Below are positions 23,599-36,328 of a stretch of 64,000 nucleotides of DNA, piece after piece (position 1 is the stretch's first letter; each line of letters opens with the position of its first letter). The stretch comes from Coriolopsis trogii (taxonomy: Eukaryota > Basidiomycota > Agaricomycetes > Polyporales > Polyporaceae), in NCBI GenBank assembly GCA_020543525.1, contig JAHYIO010000007.1, positions 992,001 through 1,056,000 of the forward strand. The letters run 5' to 3'. The notes below the pieces were generated by a model. That model worked only from the letters and a program-made list of their open reading frames with translations. It was not told the origin of the DNA and did no database searches. A program made the position numbers and the translations under genes.

Positions 23599-23990
23599 CG
23601 TGAACCCGTTGCGAGTACTGTTCTTGGATCTTGTCTTGATTCCTGACTACCTATCAATCAGGGTTCTCTCTCTACCACGTCAGAGAGGCGGAGGTATAGA
23701 CGTGTACGGCCGACGATGGGAGGAAAGCGCATGCAGCACGGAGGCGGACCAGGCTCCTGCCCATCCGCCGTTCATACAGTCGTTACAGAGGCAATTCTGG
23801 CAGATGGGAATGACCTTCCGAAAATGGGGGGTTGCATCAATCACGGCCGTCACTGTACACGGTACACCTGCAAGTGAGAAGCGCCGATAGAGGTACCCGT
23901 AAGTTCCACGTCGGTGAGAGCGGTGACTGCAACCTGTCTAGTGACCTCGAGGACGCCCTCTCTGTCCTGCTCGCCGTTCCTTGGCTCTGC
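23599..23990. promoter_or_regulatory. Divergent promoter region with dispersed 20-bp repeat
   Basis: The region lies between the ZNRD2-like gene (minus) and the EDEM-like gene (plus). It contains GACCAGGCTCCTGCCCATCC at 23747-23766, identical to the arm of the hairpin element near 4.4 kb. No TATA box was recognised with confidence. Confidence 0.4.
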
Positions 23991-26900
23991 ATGAAGTGGC
24001 CCGCGCTTTGGCCATCTGGTCTCCTCGCACTCCTCATCGCTGGCCTCGACAGTCACTGGTTGTTTCCTGGTCACGCGTTTGCCGCCGAGGGAGCTCAATG
24101 GACGGCAGGGCGCAAACAGGGCGTGAGGTATGTCGCGTCATTGCCGTTTAAGAGCTTGCTACATTGACCGATTCAGAGAACAAGTCCGTGATCTATGGCA
24201 TCATGGATATCACCATTATATGAGATATGGTACGGCCATCTACATTGTCTGGACGTGACCCATCTCAACAAGCATATCCATACGTGCGCTGGTTGCTTTG
24301 TAGCCTTTCCAATGGACGAGGTGTGTGGCTCGCAGCCTACTAGTTCAAGACCCTGATCTTCGCTGAAGCTAGCACCGCTCTCGTGCACGGGACGTGGGCC
24401 GAATTGGCATAATCCGTACGTACTTCATTCCGTCAAAGAACGGCATGCATCCAGTACTATTGAGACCCCGGGCATTCTCGAGACGTGTTCCGAGCGTTGG
24501 ACCTCTACCGAATGTGTCTCGAGAATGTCACAAGGTTGACAAAGAACAAAGTAGCATCCTACAGGAAAAGACATGGTTTCTTGATACTATGATGTGATAC
24601 CTCCACTATGCAATGTTGAACGCCTTGACGTACATACAACAGTGCGTTGAGAAAAAACACAACAAAGTCATCACCTCAACAGATCACAGTACCCAACTTA
24701 CCCTTGGGTCAACTCGAACATCTCGAGGTAGTCTGGGGTTCTGAAAACTTGGGATGCACGCCGTTTGGGTACTTGTCATGCTACTCACCATGTATACAGC
24801 GCCGATATCGCCGCGAATGACGTGGCGGGCAATTTCTCGGTGACTTTGGTCGACGCGCTTGACACCTTCGTGGTACTGAATGACCCACCGGGATTCGAGG
24901 ATGCTGTCCGCAAGGTGATCGAATGGGTCTCGTTTGACGTCAATACCAAACCACAGGTATTCGAAACGACCATCCGTGTGTTGGGCGGTCTCCTGTCAGG
25001 GCATATCTATGCGAACCGCACGGGACAGCCCTTTCATTTACCGTGGTATCGGGACGAACTCCTGACCATGGCCTACGACCTTGGACTCAGATTGCTTCCC
25101 GCCTTCTCTACGCCTACCGGCATGCCATATGCAAGGGTATGTTTGCCGATACTCACATTGTAACCGTAACTTCACTACCGTCAGATCAACTTGCGACATG
25201 GAGTGCCTAAGGGAGAGTCCATCGACAGCTGTACGCGTGTTTATCTTTCTCTATGTTGACGTGCACTCATCTCGCACAGGTACGGCTGGTGCGGGGTCAC
25301 TGATCCTCGAGTTTGGGACTCTGAGTCGCCTGACCGGGGACGACCGCTTCGAGAAGGCAGCTTATAAGGCCTTTTTTGCCTTGTGGAACCGCAGGTCGGA
25401 CATAGGTCTTGTAGGCAATACGGTCAATATATTTAATGGAGTACGTCCAACCCGCTCGCATGATGTGAGGCGTGTAACACATGGTCAATGACAGGCCTGG
25501 TTACATCCAGAAGTGAGCGGCGTAGGTGCTGGCATCGACTCCTTCTACGAGTATGCTCTCAAATGGTATATCATGAGCGGTGAGCAACATACATGCTTGT
25601 ACTTCTATTCTATCTCACATCTCTCGTGACAAGGCGAAGTCGAGTTTCTTGACGTTTGGCAAGAATCATACGCGTCTGTTATGCGTTATGCCAGAAGTCC
25701 AGATGGATATTGGGTACGTCTCGCAGAGTTGGGTTTGATCGCGATTCTCAGCGAAAACAGTACCGCAGCGTCAACATACACACGGTAAGGCAGTTATGGA
25801 GGCCGCTCGCGCTGGACGTACTGACTATTGCACAGGGTGATGCACAATATGCCACCGTCGACTCATTGTCAGCTTTCTGGCCAGGTTTACAAGTACTGGG
25901 CGGCGACATAGAGAACGCTATCAGGGCGCATTTAGTTTGTAAGTCGTACTTCGCGCGCTTTATACAACGAAGCTCACTCTATACCTAGACTGGAACCTAT
26001 GGAGGGGCTTCGCAGGCCTACCAGAGGTGTGGGACATGAATTTCCACACGGCGACATCGCTACAGTACCCGCTTCGACCTGGTACGTCTTCCATACGATG
26101 TATGTTGCTGTGTGGCTCAGACAGCTGTGGCAGAATTCGTGGAGTCAACTTGGTATCTGTATCGCGTCAGTATCAGTACGAGGCCGGTTCCAGATCGGTC
26201 TTCACTAATCAACTTCTGCAGGCCACTCGGGATCCCTTCTACCTAGACGTCGGCGGTGGGTTCCTTTCAGTCTGTATTCTCGTGCAGAGGTTGATGTTTG
26301 TGACATTAGCACGCATACTACAGGATTTGACTGTTCGGTCCAAGGTCGAGTGCGGTCTGGCGGGTATCCAAGATCTCCGCAACAACGCACAAGACGACCG
26401 CATGGAATCATTCGCGCTTTCCGAGACTCTGAAGGTGCGCCATGTGTTTCACGATAAAACGTTGACTCCATGACGAATTTGATACAGTATCTCTACCTCC
26501 TATTCGACGAGGACAATCCGCTCCACACCGACGACTCGCAGTGGGTCTTCACGACCGAAGGCCACATTCTCTCCCTCGACCCCTCCCACATGAAGCCCAT
26601 CTCGCCTGCACGCAAGAAGCTCCGCAGGGTGGAAAACCTGCAATGCCCCGCGTATCAACAGCCTCTGCTCGCATACGACGACTGGGAATCGGAGACAGGC
26701 CTGACTGGAGGCATCCCCGACCGCGCAGACGTGGACTATGTGAGGTCGGAACTGATCGGACGCTCTGCCTCCGAGCACGAGCAGAAGATGTGGTCCCCTG
26801 ACGGGTGGTGTCTAATCCCGAAGCACGAGCCCTATGTGAGTCGATTGCGGCAAGGAATTGGTTCGTACTAACCTGTGCTCGTCACAAGACCTACGAATTT

Positions 26901-27891
26901 GTTTTGTCGCCGGATGGTACCACTGTACCGGAAGATCCGCATCCGTCTCCACAGAAGCTGGTCAGCGTCGCAGACGGCTACCTGGTGCAGAACGTTTCTG
27001 GACTCAGAGTGCATATAGTCAGTCGCCTGGACGGCAAGGGATACGACATCGCCAGACGTGAGTGTGAACCCTCCCACCCTTGTCCCAGTCATTGTTGAGT
27101 TATGACGGGACGCTATAGTTGGCCCTCATGCTGTGAAGACGGGGCAGAAGATTTACTTCAACGACCCCAACCTCATTTTGGGCCCCACAGGCAGCCCCGA
27201 CAGAGCCCAGAAGCGCGTGCCAGAGGTCTCGCTCCGCCTCTACCTCGACTATGTCGACCCAATGCTCCAAATGCCAGGCCCTGGCAGCACGCAAGATGTG
27301 GTCACGGAGACGAACGTCATGGCCGCGACCGCCTTTTTTGGCGGGGATCCTGCCCCTCCGCCGTCCTCATCTAGATCGCCCTCGCTGCGTTTCGGGCATG
27401 GGGACGGCGTGCGGCTCGTCCGGTTCCCCGAGAACCCGCTCGGCTGCGCACCCTATGAGGCGATGCTCGTGGACGACGAGGCGATCGTCGTGCGCCGCGG
27501 TGAGTGCACGTTCCTCGAGAAACTCATCCTGGCGCAGCAGGCTGGCGCATCGGGCGTGCTCGTGCTCGGAACCGAGGACCACCACATCAACCCGTCGGCA
27601 GAGAAGGCAGAGGTGGACGCCGCGGGCGAGAAGATCAACGACGTCGCGCTCGTCGTGGTACGGAGGGGAGATGCGGAGGTCGTGTCGCACATGCTGGATT
27701 CGGCGGAGCGGCATGGGCTTGGGGCGGTACGCCTTGTCGTCGAGCCGCGCGGTGGGTCTGCGAAGACGGACGAGCATCCCGCACAGGAGCACGAGGAGCC
27801 AAGCTCCACGCAGCGGAAGAAGAGCGAGGAAGTGACGCGCGTGTTGTATCTCAACAATCACCCGTTGCTGAACACACGACTGCTGGTCTGA
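23991..27891 (+). CDS. EDEM/Mnl1-type alpha-mannosidase (GH47) with PA domain
   Basis: ER-lumen glycoprotein-quality-control protein of glycoside hydrolase family 47. EDEM-type members trim mannose to mark misfolded proteins for ERAD. The start at 23991 gives a signal peptide ([20 protein letters not shown]). GH47 blocks in order: [121 protein letters not shown], and [18 protein letters not shown]. The acidic positions of the family (LEFG, DSFYEY, PEFVEST, LSETLK) are kept. [10 protein letters not shown] block replaces the usual VFNTEAHP. A PA domain follows (about 27390-27790; [20 protein letters not shown]). There are many short introns; one at 24416-24799 is unusually long. There is no ER retention signal at the C-terminus. 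Confidence 0.9.
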
Positions 27892-27994
27892 ACCGCATCT
27901 GTTCAGGCCCCTATATGAATACACTATGTCTAGATTCTGTATTCGACGCTTTGACCCTCTATGCGCGCAGCCCATCGGAAGCCGGTGTGCCTGC

Positions 27995-28716
27995 CTAATC
28001 GTCTACCTTGATGATGGAGTACATGGGGGCGTCGAGCTTCTCGGCAGACTTGAGGAAAGTGAGCTCGATGATGAAGAGGTACTCAAGCGTCTTGCCGCCG
28101 AGCTTCGCGATCAGTTCGCCAGCGGCATGTGCAGAGCCGCCTATGTGGAGCGTGAGCCATAGAGTCCAGGCAAGAGTATGTCAGGACGCATAGCGACATA
28201 CCGGTAGCCACAAGATCGTCGATGACCACGACGGTCTGACCCGGTTTGATCGCGTCCGCCTGCATCTCAAAGACGTCCTGCTCGTCTCCTCATCAGCGAC
28301 TCTCCTCTCTCCCATCTGAGGAACGAATACACGCACCACGCCGTATTCCTTCTCGTACTCCGCATGTACGACCTCCCCAGGCAATTTGCCCTTCTTGCGG
28401 ACGGGGACAAACGCCGCCCCGAGCCTCATCGCGATGATGGGCCCGAGGAGGAAACCTCGTGCGTCCAACCCGACCACGACATCGATCTTCCGTGAGGGTG
28501 ACTGGGCGATGGTGTGCGAGTTGAGATGGTGCACGAAGTGCGTGATGAGTGTCTCGAACCCGACAGGGTCCCGGAGTAGCGGGAATATGTCGAGGAACAC
28601 AATTCCCTGCGTCAAGATTAGATGACTGTTGTATGAGGAGCTTGTACTGCTGCACACCTTCTTGGGCCAATCTGGGAACGGCCGCAGGAGACTCCTCAAA
28701 TACTCGACGTCGGCCA
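27995..28716 (-). CDS. APT1: Adenine phosphoribosyltransferase
   Basis: Purine-salvage enzyme converting adenine and PRPP to AMP in the cytosol. It starts at 28716 ([20 protein letters not shown]). Introns fall after PDWPKK (about 28620-28675), near 28275-28335 and near 28150-28205. The core has [42 protein letters not shown] and the PRPP-binding loop [14 protein letters not shown]. It ends [20 protein letters not shown] with the stop at 27995-27997. The length, about 185 residues, is usual for APRT. It is convergent to the EDEM-like gene, with only about 100 bp between stops. Confidence 0.95.
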
Positions 28717-29110
28717 TAGTAGTGAACTTACAGTGAAGCAGGATGTCTTGAAGACAAGCGGGACTGTCCCGGGAAATCCACCTAAGATTTGATCGAGTGC
28801 TCTTCCGCCTAATCATTTTCGCTTAGATCTGATCCCAACCACCTCTCCCGACATATCCAGACATACTCATCGCCGAGACCGCTACTCAGCCTCGCAGTCA
28901 CGAAACGAGCAGACCGATCCCATCCAACCCAGAGACGGGGACATGGCGAACGGCGTGAAACACGCAATCTCTAAGATCTCTGTTTCAAGGAGGATGGTAT
29001 ATCTATCGGTCGACAATGACGTGCGTGGTCATGATCATAGATTCGTCATACCCTTGTAGCATAAAGAGAGGGAATCATGTGGAGGATACAAGGACACAAC
29101 AGCTAAGATT
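28717..29110. other. Intergenic region between APRT start and eS1 stop
   Basis: About 390 bp carry the promoter of the minus-strand APRT gene and the 3' end of the minus-strand eS1 gene. No coding frame or structured RNA is recognised. Confidence 0.35.
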
Positions 29111-30106
29111 TTACACGGACTCGAGGATCTCAGGCTCCTTGAAGTCCTTCGCCACGCGCGTACCGGTCTCCTACCGACAAAACGAGTTAGCAGATGAGCG
29201 GGCATGGAGGGTAGCCAGTACACTCACGTCTGTCGACTCGCCGTGGAGCTCGAGCAGCTTCGACATATCGAACTTCGGCGCCTTGAGGATCTTCGCCTTG
29301 TGAACGTAGACATTCTGCAGGGGGTAGATACTCCTCGCCGCCTTCTCAATCTCACGACCAATCGCCTCCGGTACGAACTTCTGCACCAACTCCTTCAAGT
29401 CGCAGCTCGTCGCCTCCCGAGTCATGATCTCAAACATCTTTTTCCGAATTTCCCGAATCTGCGCCGACTGCGCGTAGGTGGTCTTGCGGACCTGCGATGG
29501 CCGACGCTTGGTGAAGCCAATCGCGAAAAGACGGAGGAGGTAACCGTCGGTCGTCTTGACGTCGACGTGCGCCTCGATGAGGGTTTGCCACTTGCGAACG
29601 AGCGAACGGAGCTTGTCCGACGTGAAGCTCATGCCGTGGAAGTTGGTCAGGCAGTTCTTGCCCTGAACCTCGTCAATCCGTAGCTTGATCTTGCGGAAGG
29701 CCTGCTCCTCATCCTTGTTGAGATCTGCCAGGGAGACCTCAAGAATACGTCCCTTGAGCGAGTCGTTGGCGTTTTCTAGCCATAGAATGAGGGCCGGAGA
29801 GTAGTGAGATGCAATAGTGGTACGTACTGAGACCCTGGGACCTGTTCACAAGAGTCTTGCCGACATTCTTGACCTCGAAGATTGAAGGTGCCTTGATGTC
29901 GTACCAGTCTACCACCGGTCCCGTCAATATCGTTGCAAGTCCCTGCGGGTCGTATGCTACCCACCCTTGCGAGTGAAGGGGTCGACGACCTTCTTCTTGA
30001 TACCCTTCTTGCCCTTAGACAAACGCTTGTTCTGTACGCGTAGAGATCAGCTTTCCAAATCTGATAGCGATTCCGGTAATTCAGAACTAACCTTGCCAAC
30101 AGCCAT
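29111..30106 (-). CDS. RPS1: 40S ribosomal protein eS1 (S3a)
   Basis: Component of the small cytosolic ribosomal subunit near the mRNA exit site. The first exon encodes only MAVGKNK-type residues (start 30106). Later exons give [60 protein letters not shown], a long exon with [20 protein letters not shown] and [20 protein letters not shown], and a last exon ([19 protein letters not shown]) ending at 29111. The total is about 256 residues, as usual for eS1. Short early exons with the start codon next to the first intron are common in fungal ribosomal protein genes. The sequence is highly conserved and the call is secure. Confidence 0.96.
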
Positions 30107-30305
30107 GGTGGATTAGGGGAGGAATGCGGCAGAAGGGGGACCGCGAAGAGGGTAAGCCGGCAGTTGGACGGGCTGAGTTTTGGGATGCGTGAGTACCAGC
30201 AGACGCGCGGTGGGCAGGCAGAGCTGTGGGAACTAAGCGGGTGGCTGAAACCTTATTCATTAACTGCATATTAGCTTCTCACGCCACACTTCCTCTTCCT
30301 CCGTC
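30107..30305. promoter_or_regulatory. Short divergent promoter, eS1 / Atg10-like
   Basis: Only about 200 bp separate the start codons of the ribosomal protein gene (minus) and the Atg10-like gene (plus). The two promoters must overlap. No TATA box is obvious. Confidence 0.4.
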
Positions 30306-31069
30306 ATGCTCACTACACTCACTCGCACGCAGTTTGACCACGCCTGCAAAGCCTACGTCGATGCTCACCCCAATACACGCCTTGCTACAGTGACGACGCA
30401 TTCTTCTGGCTGGATCTGGAACGAACACCCTGTACGATCTTTCCCGTCCCTGATGCGACGCCGACGACTTACGGTGTTTAGTATATTGCCAATCTTGGTT
30501 ATCTCTCGAGAACCGCCCGCTTCCCTCGGAGGTCGTCGCACCATGCTCAGAGTCGCGTCGACGATGTTGTCGATGAGTGCTTGCTTGTGAGCGAGGAAGA
30601 TGAGGCGATAGGCGGTACAGCGGGGGACATGTTAAGTTGCTCTCAATACGTCGTCCACTCCGCCACTTTCCAAGTCCCTACATTCTACTTCACCCTCCAC
30701 GACTCCAGTGCGTGCGAGCATATCATTGGTCTATGACCAGTCCTCACGGAGACCCGATGTGAAGCAGGTGGTTCGCCGCTTGCACTCGACGAAATTGTCA
30801 AGTCTCCACTCTTCCGCCCCCATGCGCTTCCATCGGTAGACGGGAACACATTCGCACTGACACTCCCCGACTCTTCCTTAGCGCTACTATCGCAAGGCGA
30901 CCATCCGACCCTTGGCACACCATCATGGTATTTCCATCCGTGTCATACCGCAGAGGTGGTGGGAGAGGTCATGGTTGAGATGGAGGACGGACAAGACGAC
31001 ATGCTGCGCTGGATGGAGACTTGGTTCATGGTGATGGGGAATATGGTCGACCTCTTCGCAGGAGTGTAA
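30306..31069 (+). CDS. ATG10: Atg10-like E2 enzyme of autophagy
   Basis: E2-like enzyme that conjugates Atg12 to Atg5 in autophagosome formation. It has three exons: the first ends near 30432 (IWNEHP), the second starts with YIANLGYLSRTARFP, and the third follows an intron near 30712-30769. The protein is about 210 residues. Near the end it has TLGTPSWYFHPCHTAEVVGE, which contains the HPC catalytic cysteine shared by Atg3 and Atg10, then a C-terminal helix (LRWMETWFMVMGNMVDLF). The middle has VVHSATFQVPTFYFTLHD, the usual beta-meander (F.VP.LYF). The length excludes Atg3, which is larger with a flexible insert. Start 30306 is the first ATG and the gene ends at 31067-31069. Confidence 0.85.
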
Positions 31070-31439
31070 CGCTAGAGTATGTTGTTCCCTATGATTGCGC
31101 AAGGTACTAGTAGCCCGTATGTCGTGTGTGAGCGTCGGAGGTGGGGTAGCGTGGGCGCGCAATGCATAATCAGCTGCCCAGGACGTCGCGTCGGTCGGCT
31201 CATGCTCTGTCCGCTGACCTTCGGGTGGCCGACAGTCGTTATAAAAGCCCGAGGTGGTCTTACCCTCGTCCCCGAGTCCGACTCGCCCAACAACACCGGC
31301 ACATCCTGGGCGCACTTCGTCTTGTTGATCGACCGTCTAGCCTCGCGGTCGTACGATAGCCAATTATCCTCAACCTCGCGTTAGTTCTTGCGTTTAATCG
31401 ATCAACTCGTTCCATTCTGCGGGTATAAAGCTCGGCAAC
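31070..31439 (+). promoter_or_regulatory. Thiolase promoter region with two TATA-like boxes
   Basis: TTATAAAAG at 31239-31247 lies about 200 bp before the first start codon. TATAAAG at 31424-31430 lies only 10 bp before it. Transcripts driven by the second box would be expected to start about 25-35 bp downstream, that is after the first ATG (31440) but before a second in-frame ATG (31506). No gene is seen here. Confidence 0.5.
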
Positions 31440-32971
<1,532 letters not shown>

Positions 32972-33476
32972 TCTTAGTCCTATACCGTGTATCGCTGTCG
33001 CATTGCTATCATAACTTGGTTAATCTCTAGTCCTCCGGAACCTGGACATCGTGTTGAACTGATCAAAGTCCTGATTGCTAGTGGGACGTGTAAGCTTTCA
33101 GCCGTCACCACATAGCTCATAGTTCTCTATGTGCTATTCGAGAACGACGCATAGCAGGCACGCGAGCGGTTAGTACGGCCCACAATCTTGCTATCTTGAC
33201 ACTGCATGTGAGTGAGGCTTTTTATGTTACGGCACACAGCATCGGCGGCTTATCTTAGTGCTCCAGTCTCTGTGTGACTGCCCTAGCTGCTTTTCCACGA
33301 AGATAAGTGATGTTCTCGGCAGCGAGGTCTTGAGGGTACGTCCCGTGTTCAGCGGAATCAGTACAACATAAATAGGTTGTGTCAAGTGATTCGAGGGCGT
33401 CGTGAGAGGGGTCCTATCTCACAACTGGGTTCTCCGGTGCTTGCCTCCGTCGTGCATCTCATCCGTATCCTCCACT
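32972..33476. other. Intergenic region, nothing recognised
   Basis: About 0.5 kb between the thiolase and the first Dal5-like transporter, both on the plus strand. It presumably carries the transporter promoter. No coding frame or repeat is recognised. Confidence 0.35.
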
Positions 33477-35968
33477 ATGGCATCGGTTCAGCAGAGGCAA
33501 TCGATCGAGAAGTCGCGGTCCCGGGACGACGAGAAGGAACCGTACGACGTCACTGCCACCGTGTCCGAGTCTGTGGATGATGCGGACGGAGACGAGGCTC
33601 TGAAGCTTGTGGGGAAGGAGCGTGTCGCACAATTCAGCGAAGAGTACAACAAGAAGCTCCGTCGCAAGTTGGTACGTACTTCGCGTCGCATTCATATTGC
33701 AGTCGAGCTGATTGAGTCATACAGGATCGCATCATCCCTCCGTTGTGTGCTGCGGTCTATTTCACGCAATTCCTGTAAGTTTACAGCGGTCGCTTTTTCT
33801 CCTCTTCTACGTATGCTGAGAGACGACTGTAGGGACAAGACCTCTCTGAACTATGCTAGGTAGGTGCGGCTGGCAGTATGTCATTGCCGTTGTGCTGATC
33901 CGATGTGGTTTTGCAGTATCATGGGTTTCCCGATCACTGGGCAGGTGAGTGTCTTGAGATACCACGAAACCGCATTCAGCTCATCTCAAGCGGTGGTAGC
34001 AATACAACCTGGTGTCACTTGCCTTCTATCTCGGTATGGCTGACTCCTTGTGCTCGTATGTTCAGGACATTGATCTCTTCTTGCCTGCAGGATTCCTAGT
34101 CTTCGAGTTCCCCACCGTGTACATATCCCAGAAGACGAGGGTACGCTCCGTGCGATTACGGACTCTTTGATGTAAAGATGTCGACCGTTGTGCAGGTCGC
34201 GAAGTATCTCGGAGCGAACATCGTCATTTGGGGCATTGTCTTGATGTGCCACGCCGCGGCGTCGTCCTTCGGGGCATTCTTCGCATTGCGTTTCCTCCTC
34301 GGTACGCTCTACAACTCCCGCTGTTGCCACATTCTGACCTGCTATGTCACAGGCATGTGCGAGTGCTGCGTCGCACCTATTCTCATCCTCATCATCACCA
34401 TGTTCTACAAGAAGGATGAACAAGTGAGCTCAAGAAATCGAAGAGTTATGACAGCATGGCTGATTGTTGACATAGGCAACGAGGATATCATGGTTTTACG
34501 TGATGGTAAGTCTTCCGGAATCTGCCTTCGTACCATGTCTGACATCTTGCCATGTCCGCAGAATGGTATGCTCACTCCACGAGCGGTCTCGTCAATGTTT
34601 ATTGACGGTGGAGCCCAGGTCTCACGCAGATATTCGGCGGGTTCGTTGCGTACGGTATCTCGTTCAGCGACGGCCGTGTTCTCGCGCCGTACAAGATCAT
34701 TTATATCCTCCTCGGTGGACTGGCTATCTTGGTCGGCGTGTGCGTCATCCTGTGGCTCCCTGACTCCCCCGTCCATGCACGTCTCTTGACGAAAGAAGAG
34801 CGAGTCGCGGCGCTCGAACGCGTTCGGGACGACCAGGGCGGTACTGCGAACCAGAAGTTGAAGAAGGAACAAGTCATCGAGGCCCTCACCGACGTTCGCA
34901 CTTGGCTGATTGCATTGACTACCATGCTGAGTGAGCAGTATGCGATATTTTGCTCTCAGTGCTGTCACTCAACAACATATCGTAGCGAGTATTCCTAACG
35001 GTGCTCTGAGTAACTGTGAGTGTCTTCCATCGCATGTGGAGTTCATAAGTCTCATCGCTTCGTGATGCAGTCAGCAATATCATCATCAAGAGCTTCGGAT
35101 ATACGTACGTAATCGCTCGTTGTGTTGAATTGGTATCCCTGTTGAATCTCCCCCCTCCAGGTCTAAGCAGACACTGATTCTGTCGACGCCGGGTGGTGCA
35201 GTGGCCTCGCTGACCACCCTCCTCTGCGGCTGGTACTCGGACAAGAAGGTACGGGCTTAACCGCAAAGGCCGATGGAATCATACAATGACGCATCGCACG
35301 TATAGAACGAACGCATGATCCCGATCGTGTTCTGCCTTTTACCGACAATCGTAGGCTCTGCGATGCTCATCGGGCTTAACGATTCGGGCAACAAGGGCGC
35401 CCTCCTTTTCGGCAAGGATCTCTGAAACTTGTTGCTAATGGCTTGTATTGACCATAGCTACAGCGGTCTACTTAATCGGTACTTTCGGTAGTGCACTTTC
35501 GTCCGTGTACGCCTATAACGCCAGCAACACCAGTGGACACACCAAGAAGGTACCAGCGTCGTCCTATCAATTCTACCCATTTCCTCACGCTCCTCTAGAA
35601 CACGATCAACGCTATCACTCTCGCCACCTTCAGCGTAGGTAACATCATCGGTACCGAGATCTTCCAACCCAAGGATGCTCCAGCATACATCCCGGGCAAG
35701 ACCGCGATCATGGTCCTCATGATCGTGCAGCTGTTTGTCTCGTTCCTGTTGCGCTGGATCAACTTGCGATTGAACGTGAAGAGGAAAGCTCACCTTGAGG
35801 CGGAGAAAGCCCGGCACGGATGGACCGATGAGGACGTGCAGAAGGAGCGTGAACGGCACGCGTTCTTGGACCTCACTGATAAGCAGTACGTCTCGTTGAA
35901 CTTGAGCTTTGTCCATATGCTAACGAGACTTTCATGGCAGGAACATTTTCTTTGTATACACCGCATGA
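33477..35968 (+). CDS. MFS transporter, anion:cation symporter (Dal5/allantoate permease) family, copy 1
   Basis: A 12-helix plasma-membrane symporter of the Dal5/ACS type; members import allantoate, ureidosuccinate, nicotinate or similar organic anions. The start at 33477 gives a hydrophilic leader with QFSEEYNKKLRRKLDRIIPP. Conserved blocks: FLDKTSLNYASIMGF, YNLVSLAFYLGFLVFEFPT, KYLGANIVIWGIVLMCHAAA, MCECCVAPILILIITMFYKK, WLPDSPVHARLLTKEERVAA, and TPGGAVASLTTLLCGWYSD. Near the end: YAYNASNTSGHTKKNTINA, then LATFSVGNIIGTEIFQPKDA, and the last exon NIFFVYTA after an intron near 35887-35940. Roughly a dozen introns, several splitting very short exons. The substrate is unknown. It is paired with a tandem paralogue. 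Confidence 0.88.
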
Positions 35969-36328
35969 TATTTGCACGAATGTAACGAATTCTGATCCGG
36001 TCATCTACATGAGTGTGCGATCACTCCTGGAACGCATCCGTGTCAGTGCCGCAAGAATGAGCGATAATACAAGTACGCGCTTGAAACAACATCTGGTGCA
36101 GTATCTCTTCGCACGGAACGCTCTCACACCACTTTGAGAAGGAGTGCCGTTATCATGAAGACTATCTTTTCGCAAGTCTCCCATGGCAATCATACACCCG
36201 TTCCCAAACTTAGCAGCCTTCGATCTCAGCAGACAGGGCAGAGTCCGATAGAGGTCACAAGATATGTGCGAGACGCTTTATAGAGCTACCTCGATGGCTG
36301 AGAACGGCCACTCATTCGCCCACCCACC
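35969..36328. other. Spacer between tandem transporter genes
   Basis: A 360-bp spacer between the two paralogous transporters. It holds the terminator of the first and the promoter of the second. No open frame of note. Confidence 0.35.
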
